A stretch of DNA of 64,000 nt, from NCBI GenBank assembly GCA_023362775.1, contig JALMGJ010000003.1:175560774-175624773 (forward strand), read 5' to 3'. The notes under the pieces are model-generated. The model was not told where the DNA came from and made no database searches. It was given only the letters and a program-made list of their open reading frames with translations. The stretch comes from Charina bottae (taxonomy: Eukaryota; Chordata; Lepidosauria; Squamata; Charinaidae). Position numbers and translations under genes: made by a program. Every line of letters starts with the position of its first letter. The stretch's first letter is position 1. This document shows, in pieces, positions 21,626-34,400 of the stretch.

Positions 21626-21713
21626 GGGTGCGTGAAACGAGTGGCGGAGCCTTGGCAGAGGGATCCTTGGTTGGCTCGACAGAACAGTTGGCGGCCTGGC
21701 GCCGCCTGAAGCG
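21626..21713 (+). other. OSBPL1A: OSBPL1A exon 1 (5' UTR), start approximate
   Basis: From the expected start site to a strong donor GCG|GTGAGC at 21713/21714. It contains no ATG in frame with the protein. It would splice to the acceptor at 28286, skipping 6.6 kb. The left end is inferred from the TATA spacing only. Confidence 0.5.
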
Positions 21714-21899
21714 GTGAGCGGGAATCGTAACGGTTTGGGGCGGCCTATCCCTCTTAGAACAGCAATAATAAAAACGTATTAAGATTGGGTGGGGAGCGTG
21801 GGGATATTGGTGCGCGCGGTAGGGTAGCCCAAAGTGCCGCGAGCCTGGTGGCGGGGTGGGCTGTGCCCCAAACTTGGAGCTTTGCAAATGTTCGTGTTT

Positions 21900-24399
21900 G
21901 CAGTGTTGTTTGGGACGAGCGCTTCTTCCTGGAACCGGTTAATTTTGGTTTCCAGCTTGCTCTTTACCTAGGATGTAGCTCAACCCGCCCCCCCTTTCCA
22001 CACCTGACCTGACGCATCTTCTTAGCAGCAGTTCTGCATAAACTAAGTGACAAGCTTGCCCTTGCTCCGTGCAAGTCGTGTGGTAACTTGCTTCTCGGCT
22101 TCGGATTGTGCGCACCAACCCAGCGGCTTTTGGGAGCCTGTGCGCGGGTGGAGAGGGCCTGACGGCTTTCCCAAAGATGTTACAATTTCTTGCCTAATCC
22201 GTCTCGGCTGATAGAGTTTTAGGTAGGCGGGGTTTCCCTAAATCTGTGCTATGCATTTCCCTTGCTTCTGGATGTAGATGTGTCAAAGAACTATTTCAGA
22301 TACTTTACAGCGAAAATATCATCATCTTAGAAAACCATATGTCTAAGACAACTTTCAGATTCCCTATGAACAATAAATGAGCTGATATAAGTGATATATC
22401 AAAAGTTGATTGAATAGCATATTTCAGTTTTAGAACAAAATGTACCTTCAGTTGTCTAGTTTCCTTCCCTGAAATTACAAGCCAACTTTAGCTGCAATTA
22501 AATATTTTGACTTGATATCATATTGGTATAATTCACATGATGATTCACATTCTTTTCTGGGGGAAAAAAAGTCAGCAAAATCTCTTATCTCATTATAGTT
22601 TGGTGATTATGTTCTCTTCATCAGAAATATTTCAGATTTGCACTCTTGCTTGTGGGTGCTAACATGAAAGCAGCAAAATTAATTACAGTGAAGGCTAACT
22701 GGATCCCATTCATTTTGTATTGGTGCTGGACTATACTCCAAGCAAAAAGTTAAGTAGACATGAACAGATTTCAGCAAAACCACTCTGCAGCTTAAACTAC
22801 TCAGCAGATGCATCTGCTGAATAATGCAAATGAGATTTCAGCATACTATTAGAAGAATCAGCATTTGCTGTAGCTATGCTCAGAATTGCAGTCAGAGGTA
22901 ATTGTCATCCTCTTTTTCTATTCGGTGTTTTCTGTTCTTATGAAGACTGCAGGATTTCATGGGGTTAGGCAAGCGATGAAACGTCCCACACTGATAGAAG
23001 ATAGAGATAGCAGCCATCCTTTCAACACTCAAAGTAGTTATCTTACAACAGAATTCTGGGAGTTGAAGTCCACACATCTTAAGGTTGCTAAGTTTGAGAA
23101 ACACTCTTGCAACATACAGAAGCTGTTAGACTTCTTACCAATTGCTTTTACCAGAAATTTGTTTTGCTTACAGATGGGGGGGGGGGCTGATACCACTCGT
23201 CACTTTCCAGTTCCCTCTTTAGTAATATTTCCAGAGTGTTAAGGTATAGTACTCAGTTTCTACAGATGAAATACTGGAAAACAGCAGAGACTGTGTTTCC
23301 CCAGGGCATGTAGGACCTGGCAGTAAAGTCAAAAGTGAAAACTGAATTTTGGGGGTAAACAAAATGCCACACTATATAGGAGTAGTATAAAGCAAAAGCT
23401 ATTTTATCAGTATGCCCAGACAAAAGACATTACTTCAGAAATTTAGAGCAGGTACAATGTTGTGATACAGACAAATGAGTAACAATTAGATAATTCATTA
23501 TGCCACTGAGTTTATAGGACATGTTCCAAAACACTCCCATTAAATGCATGGTGACTTTATTCCATGTAAACATGAAAAGGATAAGGTGTATTTTATCATC
23601 TTCTGGCTTTGTGTTGACCACGAGTTCTTTCTTACAGCACAGAAAGCTGAGGGATGAAGAAATAACATGTATTTGCATTTTTTCCCCATTTCCCATGGCC
23701 TATGTTATCCTCTATAATGCTGATTTGGGAGTCTGTAAGCATGCCACAAGGCATGTTTTGAAACAACAGGCAATATTTAATTGTAGGTCACAGAACAGAA
23801 AGTACATAGTCAGGTTACAGAACTCATTCAGTTTCACTTGCTAATTCACACAAGAATTTTAATTCTCCTTACAGTAATTCAGAAAGATATTGGCCACTCC
23901 CCCATTCTAAAACAATAGCAAAAGATTAAAATTCTAGCCTAGAAAACTATAAAACTGCAAAAGATTTTAAGTAAGCATATGCAGAAACAGTGACATCATC
24001 TGCTGGCTGGTTAATTTACAGACCTTCCAAGCTCTGACAAGGGAACAGAGTTTTAATGTTTTGCAATTTTTGACAAATCAATAAGAAAAGGTAATAAAAA
24101 TCGGTAATAAGGTAAGAAAAAACAGGCAGAAGCTGGATATTTTAGGTTCCTCTTTTCTTTGACGGGTTTCCTATTAAATGTTGATTGTTGTAGTGGTAAG
24201 TACAATAGTTTGCATTTGCAATGAGAAGTAAAACAGGTCCTTTCCCACTGGCCGAAGATATTTTGTTGAAATGTAATATTTTACTTTATCAGTAAGAGCA
24301 GAGAGATACTAATCTTTACTATCGCGGTGTTAGCTGGATTTTGGGCTCATGCCTTCATTTATTCATAGTGATTCCTCCTTATTGCCACTGGCACACTAT
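21900..24399. other. OSBPL1A intron 1, 5' part
   Basis: Apart from the half MITE at 23045 I see only AT-rich unique-looking sequence. 25560-26440 and 27370-28286 are similar. Confidence 0.5.
23045..23107. repeat. Half copy of the foldback MITE
   Basis: AATTCTGGGAGTTGAAGTCC ... AAGGTTGCTAAGTTTGAGAA ACACTC equals the right half of the 50233 element. Confidence 0.6.
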
Positions 24400-25560
24400 G
24401 TTTCTGCCATTTCATATCCCAGAGCTCCTTGGGATTCTGCCCCCCTTCCCCAGATCAGCATAGAGGCCTTTTGGGAGCAATAACTGCCAATGCTCTTGTC
24501 TCTGAATTCCAGAGCTTGATGAAGGTAATGGTGGAATTGCCCACCATGTTGCTAGGAAAACCCCAGGTGCCTACTGAAAACCAACTGGATCCATACAACA
24601 TTTGGGGTGGGCTACTGAGCATCAACAAAAAATCTTAATCAGGCCTCTATTCTTGCAAACATCGGAGGTGACAACAAACTGTAAGCTGACCAAGAACTGA
24701 TCTTTCCAAGACAAAGAACTCTCAGCAGTATTCTCTACCGTCACAAGCCATCTGCTCTGAGATGAAGACTTAAATCTAGCATGTGCCCACCTGAGCATGT
24801 TGAACCAGTTATCAACAGGGCAGAAAAAACTCGTGGTTGCTATGGAGGCCTTGAACTCCTAAGCTGCTCCACAACCCATAGACCAGAGCTTTCCAAACTG
24901 TGTGTCAGGACACGTTAGTGTGCTGGCTGCAGTGTCTGGGTGTGTCGCGGCTGCTGCTGCCTCCGAGCCCTGCCAGGATTCCGCGCAGGTCCTAGTGCAT
25001 GCCTTGTGCCTTGCTGCCTCCAGACCTGCCCTGCCAGGATTCCACGCAGGTCCTAGTGCCTGCCTTGTGCCCTGCTGTAAGAGTGTGTCGCGAAATGATG
25101 CATGTCTAAAAAGTGTGTCACCAACATGAAAAGTTTGGAAAGCTCTGCCATAGACTCATGGCAAGTAGAATGAAATCCCCCAGCACTAACAGCCAGGGTG
25201 AATTCATCTCCAGACCCACCATGAAATCTGGGAGAAATATTGCTGGGCAGCAGGCTGGATGGTATACGAGCAATATCTCAAATTTGTCCCTATGGCTCAA
25301 CTTCAGGTGCAGACACTTGCATCTGGTTACCTGCGGATCAGTGCATCAGATGGCAGCCAAGGTCTCTCTTCCTGACCTAGGAGTCACAGCTATTGAAACA
25401 CATGAAACCTCGGAGGGCAAATCTCCATCTTTGCCCAACCACATCTCAGTTCTGCACACCAAGTCTGTTCGTTCCTCCTTGACCAAGGTCATAGAGGAGT
25501 AAGGTCTTATTACTCTGGTATTTACTAACAAAAGCCTGAGGCCAAGCTGCCCAGCAATAT
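24400..25560 (-). mobile_element. L2/CR1-type LINE endonuclease fragment
   Basis: The minus strand encodes RTEMWLGKDGDLP and, further on, ILLVYHPACCPAIFLPDF and SPWLLVLGDFILLA, the apurinic-type endonuclease motifs (TETWL, GDFN). Frames are broken. MITE copy 3 is inserted within it. Confidence 0.7.
24894..25147. mobile_element. hAT-type MITE, family A copy 3
   Basis: 254 bp, ends CAGAGCTTTCCAAA / TTTGGAAAGCTCTG, TSD ccatagac (24886-24893, 25148-25155). The core differs strongly from other copies and carries a tandem CTGCCAGGATTCC...CAGGTCCTAGTGC unit. Inserted in an L2 LINE. Confidence 0.93.
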
Positions 25561-26439
25561 AGCATCAGACCCCTAGAAAAAGGCAATTTGGCTAAAAGAG
25601 GGAATTGGCATCAGTTGCCAGTATCCCTTCTCTTGTGCCTCCCATCATTATCTTGCTCTGCCAAACATTATGGTAATTGAACCAATGTCTTCATAGATCC
25701 ACCCCCGGTATCATCCAGAACACACCACAACTTAATTATTCCATTGGATTACAATTGTTTTTATTCTAATTAAGTGTATATGTAATGGCCTTTGTCTGGT
25801 GTGAAACTATACCCTCTTTTTCACCTAAAACTATTATGTATTAATTAAAACAAGCCCCCATTTAGTTGCAAAGACAAGATTGTCTGTCATGAAAAAGAGA
25901 TACTAACCTTCTGAATCACAGGATAATCCTTCAATACTTATTGCTGAGAACAGAAATTACTCAAATTATTGTTTATACCTTAATGAGATCATTTAATAAA
26001 AACAATATGTTAAGCTGTCTCCTGAAAGCATGGTAGAAACAATGTGATCTTGATTGTTTAGAAAACTTGAACTTCCAAGGTTTAAAGATAAAATAGTCAA
26101 TGTGATCTATTTCAGAACAAAAAATAGGAATCCTTTAACCTGTAGGTTGCTGTGCAAACATTGACAACACTCAAAGAATTTATCAAATGATATCGTGATT
26201 TACTCTAATCTAGGCACTGCAGACTTAAATGAATTCTTGTACTCTGGTGTTTATAAATAGCATAAATAGAAGTGTGCAGTTCACCCCAAGATCTAATTCA
26301 GATTTGTGATTCAGCTCAAAGTGTCAGTTCAAATTTGCAATTCAGTTCGGAGATTTGATAAAACTATGTGTGCATGCACAAAAATCCATCTTCAAATGAA
26401 TTCAGAGGTTCCTGCTCAAAATGGTGATTTGAATAATTT

Positions 26440-27370
26440 ATTCTATTTTCCCTCCACTCTTTATTTAACATCTACATGAAACCATTGGGTGAGTTCATCT
26501 GTCAATATGGCATCAGGTATTATCAATATGGCAATGATACCCAGTTATACATGTCTACCCAAAACCAGCCAAATGATGCTGTCAAGATTCTTTACCAGTA
26601 TCTAGAGCAGGGCTTTCCAAAGTTTTTCCCGCGGCGACACACCAACCGGCGTTGGTGTGTCGCCGCGGGAAAACCCAGAAGTGCGGCAGTGCGCAAAAAC
26701 CCGGAAGCGCTGCTGCTGCTTTTGGGTTTTGCGTGCTGCAGTTGGTGTGTCGCCGCGGGAAAACCCGGAAGCGCTGATGATGATCAGCGCTTCCGGGTTG
26801 TGTGGCGACACACCAGACTGTGTGTGGCGACACACAGTTTGGAAAGCTCTGATCTAGAGGCTGTGGGAGTCTGGATGTGGAAAAATAAGCTTTAGCTCAA
26901 CCTTAGCAAGACTAAGTGGCTGTGGGCTTTTGGATTCCCTGATTCTGGGGATTTTCTATTTTTTACCCTATATGGGGTTATACTCCCCCACACCAAACTG
27001 GAGTGCAATTTGGGGGACCTCTTGGACTTGGCTCCTCCTGTAAGAGCAGGTGGCAGCCATGGCCAAGAGGGGCCTTTGCATAAATCCATCTTGTGTGCCA
27101 GTTGTGCTCATTCCTGGATCAGGGAGCCTGTTTGTGGTCACTCATGCCCTAGTCAGCCCAAGTTTGGGCTGTTGCAATGTGCTTTACATGGTCCTGCCCT
27201 TGAAAATTATCCAGAAACCACAGTTGGTTCAGAATGCAAATAATTATGGGCATACCCTGGTACTTCACAAGCTGTAGTGGCTCCCTATAAGCTTCCAGAT
27301 GCAATTCAAGGTGCTGGTTGTCACCTCTGAAACCTTTCATGTCACTTCTTTGCTGAACTTAAATGATAAG
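26440..27370 (+). mobile_element. L2-type LINE, RT fragment with nested MITE
   Basis: Encodes FNIYMKPLGEFICQYGIRYY then QYGNDTQLYMST, the RT catalytic block with YADD changed to YGND, then after the MITE QLVQNANNYGHTLVLHKL. Defective. Confidence 0.75.
26608..26851. mobile_element. hAT-type MITE, family A copy 4
   Basis: 244 bp, TSD atctagag (26600-26607, 26852-26859), core close to copy 1. It interrupts the reverse transcriptase part of an L2 LINE. Confidence 0.95.
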
Positions 27371-28286
27371 AATTCATGCCATACTGTTTTTTGAAAACTT
27401 GTAAAGGACTAAAAAGAACTATCTATTCTGTGTGTCTTATATTGATTTGCAATCAACATCATTAGCTTGCCACTCTAGGGGGATTCTCTACACTACAGAA
27501 TTTGGATTAGTAGAGGATTTTAGTAGATCAGATAGGATTTCTGTTCAAGTTGCATTGCTGACAAATAGCTTTTTATTAGCAATGTTCTAAGCAAAACGTT
27601 TGGATATAAGCCCTACTAATAGAACTCATAAGAAGTCTTTGAGCCTTTACTCATGACTAGTATTATTCTGGGATACTCTACAAGATCATATGAATTCATT
27701 TAAAATATTAGATCTGCTGAGTGAGAAGTTAGTTAAAATACTGAGATACCACTAGCATAATTGTTTGAAATTAATATACACCTGATGAACAGCATTCACA
27801 ACAAAGGATTAGATGATCCCATGTTCATAATGTTCTAACAAAAAGCATTTTTAAAAAACTCATGAATCCTAGAATAGCACTTTGCAAGAGAAAATAAACA
27901 TACTTTAATATGTCTGTAAGTACCTGTTTGGCATCACAGGTTCTTTTTTAGATCCCAGTTTGTATTTGTAAGAAATCCTTCTATGGCTCATCACTTTTGG
28001 TTGATTCTAGTCTGCAGAAACTAAAAGAGCCCTTTGCATGGATTCCCCCCCCCCCACATTCTGCTGTGCCAAGTGAAGACTATCCAGTTTGGGCTGACTT
28101 TTCATAGCCTTGCTATTTTAGTTCATGTTGTCTTTTAGGCTAATTGATGTTTTAATTATTAGGTGTGTTCTTTCTGCATTTTAAGTTTTCATTCTTCTGT
28201 TGTTTTTTGTAAATCTTAGATGCCTTGAGCAATACTTTGGATACTATACATCTGGGAGATTAAATAAAACAATATTTCTGTTTTAG

Positions 28287-28412
28287 TGAAGATGAACACA
28301 GAAGCAGAGCAGCAGCTTCTCCATAATGCTAGAAATGGTAAAAGTGAAGAAGTTAGACAGCTGTTGGAAACCATGAAAAAAGGAGATATTATTTTTAATA
28401 TAAACTGCAAAG
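28287..28412 (+). CDS. OSBPL1A: OSBPL1A exon 2 (start codon)
   Basis: The acceptor TTTTAG ends at 28286 and the ATG is at 28292-28294. Encodes MNTEAEQQLLHNARNGK and on to NINCK, the conserved N terminus. Donor G|GTTGGT. Confidence 0.95.
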
Positions 28413-31400
28413 GTTGGTATGAACTACCTTACAAGATTACCTGGAGCAAGTAGAAGTGCTGTTATTAAGGCTAGGGAGTGGAGTGTTATGTGTGTTCAGT
28501 ACTTTTGGAAGAAACCCACTATAATACCCTATTATTAGTTGAAAGTAAAATAGAATTATACTAGTCCATAGCAAATCTAAATTTGAATGTTGCAGGCCAG
28601 ATACCTTGTTACAACATATTACATAATTAGCTTTTCCTGGCTTTCCAAATGCATTAAATCTTAGCTCCCATAATTCCTTGTCTTCATGGCCAGTGAATGA
28701 TGTATTCCAACACATCTGGGGCTCGTTCATTTTTCATACATAGGCGTAATCAAGCATAGAGGTTCCCTTTATCTGAAGTGCTTCAGTTCAGGCACAGGTG
28801 TAACACCACAGCACCAGCTGGTGTCTAGGCCATGTGTATACAAAAGGGAATGTAAGAAGAGCCCTGCTGAATCAGTCCCACGGGCCATGTAATCTGGTAT
28901 TCTGTATAACACTGCAGTCAACCAGATGCATTCAGGGAGCTTATAAACATGAGTAGGAGAGTATAGCCTTCTTCCACCGCTGCTTATGAAAAGCTTTTAT
29001 TTAAGATGGGTTACCTTTAATTTAGATGGTCCTGCAGCCAACCAGATTGGTGGATATTGATAGCCATGTCGGTCATACGTTTGTCCAATCGCTTTTAAGA
29101 CTGTCTAAATTAGTGACCACTACCACATCTGATGGAAGTGCATTCTGCAGTTTTGTGTATTGTGAAAAGAAGTACTTCCCTTATATTTCTAAAATTTATG
29201 TTCCACCTTTTCTTTATAAGTCCAAATACTACTTGCTCCAATTTTATCCTCATAATGTAAGGCAGGTTGGTTGGAGAGAGAGGCCAGGGTAACACAACAT
29301 GCAATGCTAAAAAATGATTGACCAGTTTGTGATTCCATGTGCTGTTCAAATGCAGCCACTGGTGGTAATTTATGGATGAGTATATTGTGCTAACCCAAGC
29401 AATTTGATTAATTCAGCAAACTCTGGTTCAGCCAATGATGGGTCAATGTGTTATGTGAATGCAACCATAGTAACTAGTCCAAAATCACCCAACAACTATC
29501 ATCTCATCTTAATCAGATATGCCCATTAATAATTTATATATCACAATACTTGATGCGTGACTACCCAGTATATTAATTTTATCTTAGAGTGAACAGTGCA
29601 GACAGCTCTTTCCTGCATGAATCTATTTAACTTTTTGTGACTGTTGTCTTCAGTTCAGTTGTTGCCTAATTTTGAGACAACTACTATAAAAATCCTTTCA
29701 ATTTCCTTTTGATTCTAAGGTGCTGAATAGTATTTTGTTTGTTGTAAATTTTGACTCCACTCCGTTTTTGCATCCTCTTCATGAAAGTGCATGTAAACAG
29801 TAATATCCAAATCCTGGTGGCATATTGCTAAAAAAAAAGGTGATCTAATGAAGGTTTGTTACTTGTGTGTACCCAGGAAGAAGCAAATCTAACTTGGGCT
29901 GGACACCTCTTCATCTTGCATGCTATTTTGGACATATCAGTGTTGTCAAGGATTTGTTGGAGGTATAACGTACAGCTTATTATCTCCAATACTTAATATC
30001 TATATGCAATAAAAATGGAGGGGGGGGAGGCGATAGACTTGATTAGATATCAAGTACTTTCATTAGATAACCAGTACCTAAAACCTTTTTTTAAGATAAA
30101 CAGTTCCAAAAGTTAATGTCCACCAAAGCATTGTAATGTAATGTAGAAAGTTGTGTGGGGTGCCTGAAGGCTCATCTCGCTCCCCACTACCAATTTAACA
30201 TCTACATGAAACCTCTGGGTGAGGTCATTTGTTGCTTTAAGAAAAGTTTTCCAAAGAGGGTTGATCTATTAGGTTTCATGTCACTAAAAGCCAGATTTTT
30301 TATCGATCACTGCTTTGGATGCCAGATGCTCTGAAAACCAATATCTCTTTATAGGCTGGTGCTGATGTAAATGTGCTAAATGACATGGGGGACACTCCAC
30401 TGCATCGTGCAGCCTTCACGGGGCGCAAGGTAAAAAGAATGAGTTAAACTCTCACGTATAGCTAAAATTCAGAATTCTGCTATTCCCCGAGTCTTTCCTG
30501 TTTATTAGATGCTTCATCATTCACCAACTTTTTCCTTTAAACTTAGCGTGTAGAAGTGAATATGTGGCTTGGTTCACACACTGTTTCAAATTATGGAATC
30601 ATTAATCAGGGTTTGTTAAATAAGAAACCAGTGTGGATTTATACAACATACTAAGCCAAAACAAACTACATTGCTGCTTAGCATGACGTGTGAATCCAGC
30701 CTCTTCTAAGTTGCTAATGGCCTTCATTTTACAAAAAGAAATGTGTGAAGAAAGATTAAACCATATAAAAGCAGATACTGGATGCTAAACTTGTCTTTCA
30801 GGAAGTGGTTATGCTGCTTTTAGAATGCGATGCTGATACTTCTATTGTGAACGGGAATGGACAAACTGCAAAAGAAGTTACCCATGATAAAGAAATACGA
30901 GAGATGCTGGAAGGTATCCATTCTGTATCACATATGAATATTAGATAATTGGAACTAAAATTCTAGTAGGGATTGTTAAAGCTACTTTGGTTAGCTCAGT
31001 CTCATCATTCAGTATAAAAAAAGGCTTTCTTCCTTAGATGATAATTAGGTAAGATAACTGAGGACTTATCACTGAAAGGCAACTGGAAACTGAATTTATA
31101 CTGCATGCACATGTGGCACAATCTTCTCACTTTCAGCACCAAAATATGTATTCAGGTAAATATCTGCACACCAGCCACATGCTCTGCTCCTTTCCACTGT
31201 CTTCCATGCTTCCATGTGTTTGTGATAAAAAAAACTAACACCCCTTGGCAGTATGATCTAAGATTAGATTATTTATTTCAGAATGTATGAAAGTACAGGG
31301 ATTCTTCTATCTGTGATTGCCTTAAGAATCCTCCAGCCTTTATAAGGAACAAAATGTAAGCATAACAGCAGATGTGTTCTATGTATCCAGCATCTTGAGT

Positions 31401-34400
31401 CAGGTCCTTTCCGTTAGCAAGGAAGGGGATCTGTTTGCTTACTGTTGCAATAATGTAGTGAATCCATGAAAACCTTGGATGTTAAAAAAAACTCAAGCTC
31501 TTTTACTTGTTACCCAAGTTAGTTTTACACTTCTAACAGGAAGTTTTTCCATCAACTTTAAAAAAAGAAAGTATATGTTATATACTAAGAATCTGATACA
31601 GAATCTATTTTCTTCTTCAGTGATGCAATTTCTGGTTAGATGGACTTTTGCATGCATATTCAACAAATAAGAAGCACAAGTCCTGCATTATCAGATTTCA
31701 TGGTGGCTGAAAGCATGCAGGTCCCCAGGAGGAACATGGACATTGAGTATAGGACCTGCGTGTAGTCTGCTTACGTGTAGTCTAAAGAAAGTTCTGTATG
31801 ACATTATGTGGAAGGGTTTTTTCTGCACAATGTCCTGTAACAAGAAAAAGTTAAACTCTCATTTTTTAATATAAGTACAAAAACCTATTTAACTGAAAGG
31901 TTAGAAATTTAAAAAGAAGGAAAAGCACACACAAACTCTTGAACAGTTAGATAGGTCTGTAGCTTGAATCATGTCAACTGGATTTCTATTTTCTCAGTGG
32001 AAACGTTTCGCTCTTTATCCAAGGAGCTTCTTCAGTCTGAGCAAAGTTGGTAAGGGAATCCTAAATATGTTTCTAGGTAGCTGTATCAGCTACCTAGAAA
32101 CCTAGGTATCAGCTACCTAGAAACATATTTAGGATTCCCTTACCAACTTTGCTCAGACTGAAGAAGCTCCTTGGATAAGGAGCGAAACGTTTCCACTGAG
32201 AAAATAGAAATCCAGTTGACATGATTCAAGCTACAGACAATTCCACCTGGATGACTGAGAACCTTCATAGACAGTTAGGTAGGTCTAGCTTTAGGCTAAG
32301 ACTGAGTAGTCGGTAACCTAGAGCATCAAACTTAGGGAGCATCAACACTGCCTTCCTTCCAAATCATTCTAAAATTGTGGAGTCCTTGGTGCTCTCTGAG
32401 CTTGGTTGTTTGCTTGCAGACATTTCATTACCCAACTAGGTAACATCATCCGTGCAAGTGAGTGTGGGGTTTGCTCCCTGTTTACATATAGTAGCTTGCC
32501 CTGCCAGTTTTGGTGGGGGTGTGGTTTTCTAAAATTGCAAATCTTTGTGTCAGCAGGAGGTGGCACCATAAGTAAATGTGACCTAGGGGCACACCATATG
32601 CACTGGTGCTGCTTTTAGGTATCACATATTCACATAAAGATCACATTTTAATGTGAGAAAATAATACAGGAGGAGTAACTGCAATTAAGTAATTTCAGAA
32701 CTGTAATACAGTGTCTAATTGATGCCAGTACTCTTCCAGCTCAATATTTCTGCATACAATTAAGATTTCTCTGCAGGCAACTGTTGATAGGAACTGTTCA
32801 ATTTTGCCTTCCTTGGATGCACATCCAAGTAACCCAAGATGCAACATAAGGGTGGCCCAGAACTCCCCAAGCACTGCTAATGAGTGGTTTGTTCAGTTGG
32901 AAATACTGAGATCTGAATCTGAGAGTTTATCTATGCAAACCTTGTACTTCACCATTGTACTGGTCCTAGCAGCTACTGTTATGAAGGGTAACAAACTTTA
33001 AGAGTGGGGAAGTCTAAATTTAACTTCCTACTGCCATGATAGACACTAAAGAAGTTGATTGCTGTTTCCCAAAATTCTGATATTGTTCTAATTAATTATT
33101 TTTATTTAGCTGTGGAAAGGACTCAAGAAAGAAAGCTTGAGGAACTCCTCCTACAAGCTGCACGAGAAGGAGAAACTGGAACACTTGCTGCACTGGTATA
33201 CTGTACACAACACTATCATTACCTTACTTTTCAATATAATGCTAATTGCTTAATGAAAAATTGAAGGGAGGCTTACCTAGTGGAATGATCAAGAAGCCTG
33301 GTTGAGATTCTTGCCTGTAATCCTGATTGGCTGTCCCTAGGGTATCTGGAAAGATAGCACTCTGAAAGTGTATGGATGTGATAAATAATGTTTTTATAAC
33401 TCTCTGTAGTTAAACAGATCAAATCCTCCTGACATCAACTGTACTGATCAGATGGGAAACACACCGTTGCATTGTGCAGCATATCGTGCGCACAAGCACT
33501 GTGCTTTGAAGCTCCTAAAATGTGGAGCAGATACTAAAATAAAGAATAAAAATGGTACGTAACATACCTTCATCTAATGAGTTTAGATGTCCCCTATAAA
33601 CTGAAAAGTAAAGCAGATAGAAATAAAATGTTGTGCACAATTGAGTATTTTGGCATTGTAAAATGTCTGTGGCTTTGTATTACAGAATGTTAATCTACGT
33701 ATGTGCAATACAGAAGTTTAATCTGGGTAAATAACTACTAGAGGTTGCTGAATACAAATTTATCCTGTTACAGTTCTTGTGAAGCCATGTGCTCAAACAG
33801 TTTTTATTTATGCAATGTATCCCCCACCTCAATGCTTGTGGACTCTAAGTAGTTTACATTCTATTAAATACATTTTGACCTTGCTGAAACAAATGCTGCT
33901 ACTTACTTTATCTAATATCTGAAATCTTTCAAATATTAAAATTGGATGGTGCTGTGTTGTAGAATATTTTTGGAGCTATTTAAGAAGAGATCTTAGATAA
34001 AATGTCAATTAAACTGCCTCAAAGCAGGAGAGCAGCCATCTGTAGAAGGGCAAGGGGGACAGTGATGACATACATATCACAACGTCTTCATGCAAATGAT
34101 ACAACTTATGTACTTGTAGCAGACTTCATGACACAAGTATGTAATTGCATCATTTGTGTGACAGTGTCATGACACATTGCCACTTTGACATCCTTGCAAC
34201 TTGTTGCAGATAACTATGTTCTTATTAAAGAGCCAGTCTTTTCTGTAAAACAGCATCTGCACTGTTGTTGTTGCCATATTGATTCTGATTCAGATCTGTC
34301 AAGATAAATCAGTGTACTCTGTTGAACAGGTCAGACACCTCTTGCTTTAGCCCAAGGTGCAGAAATGAAACAAGTGCTTGGAGGGGGCATTGCAAAGGTG

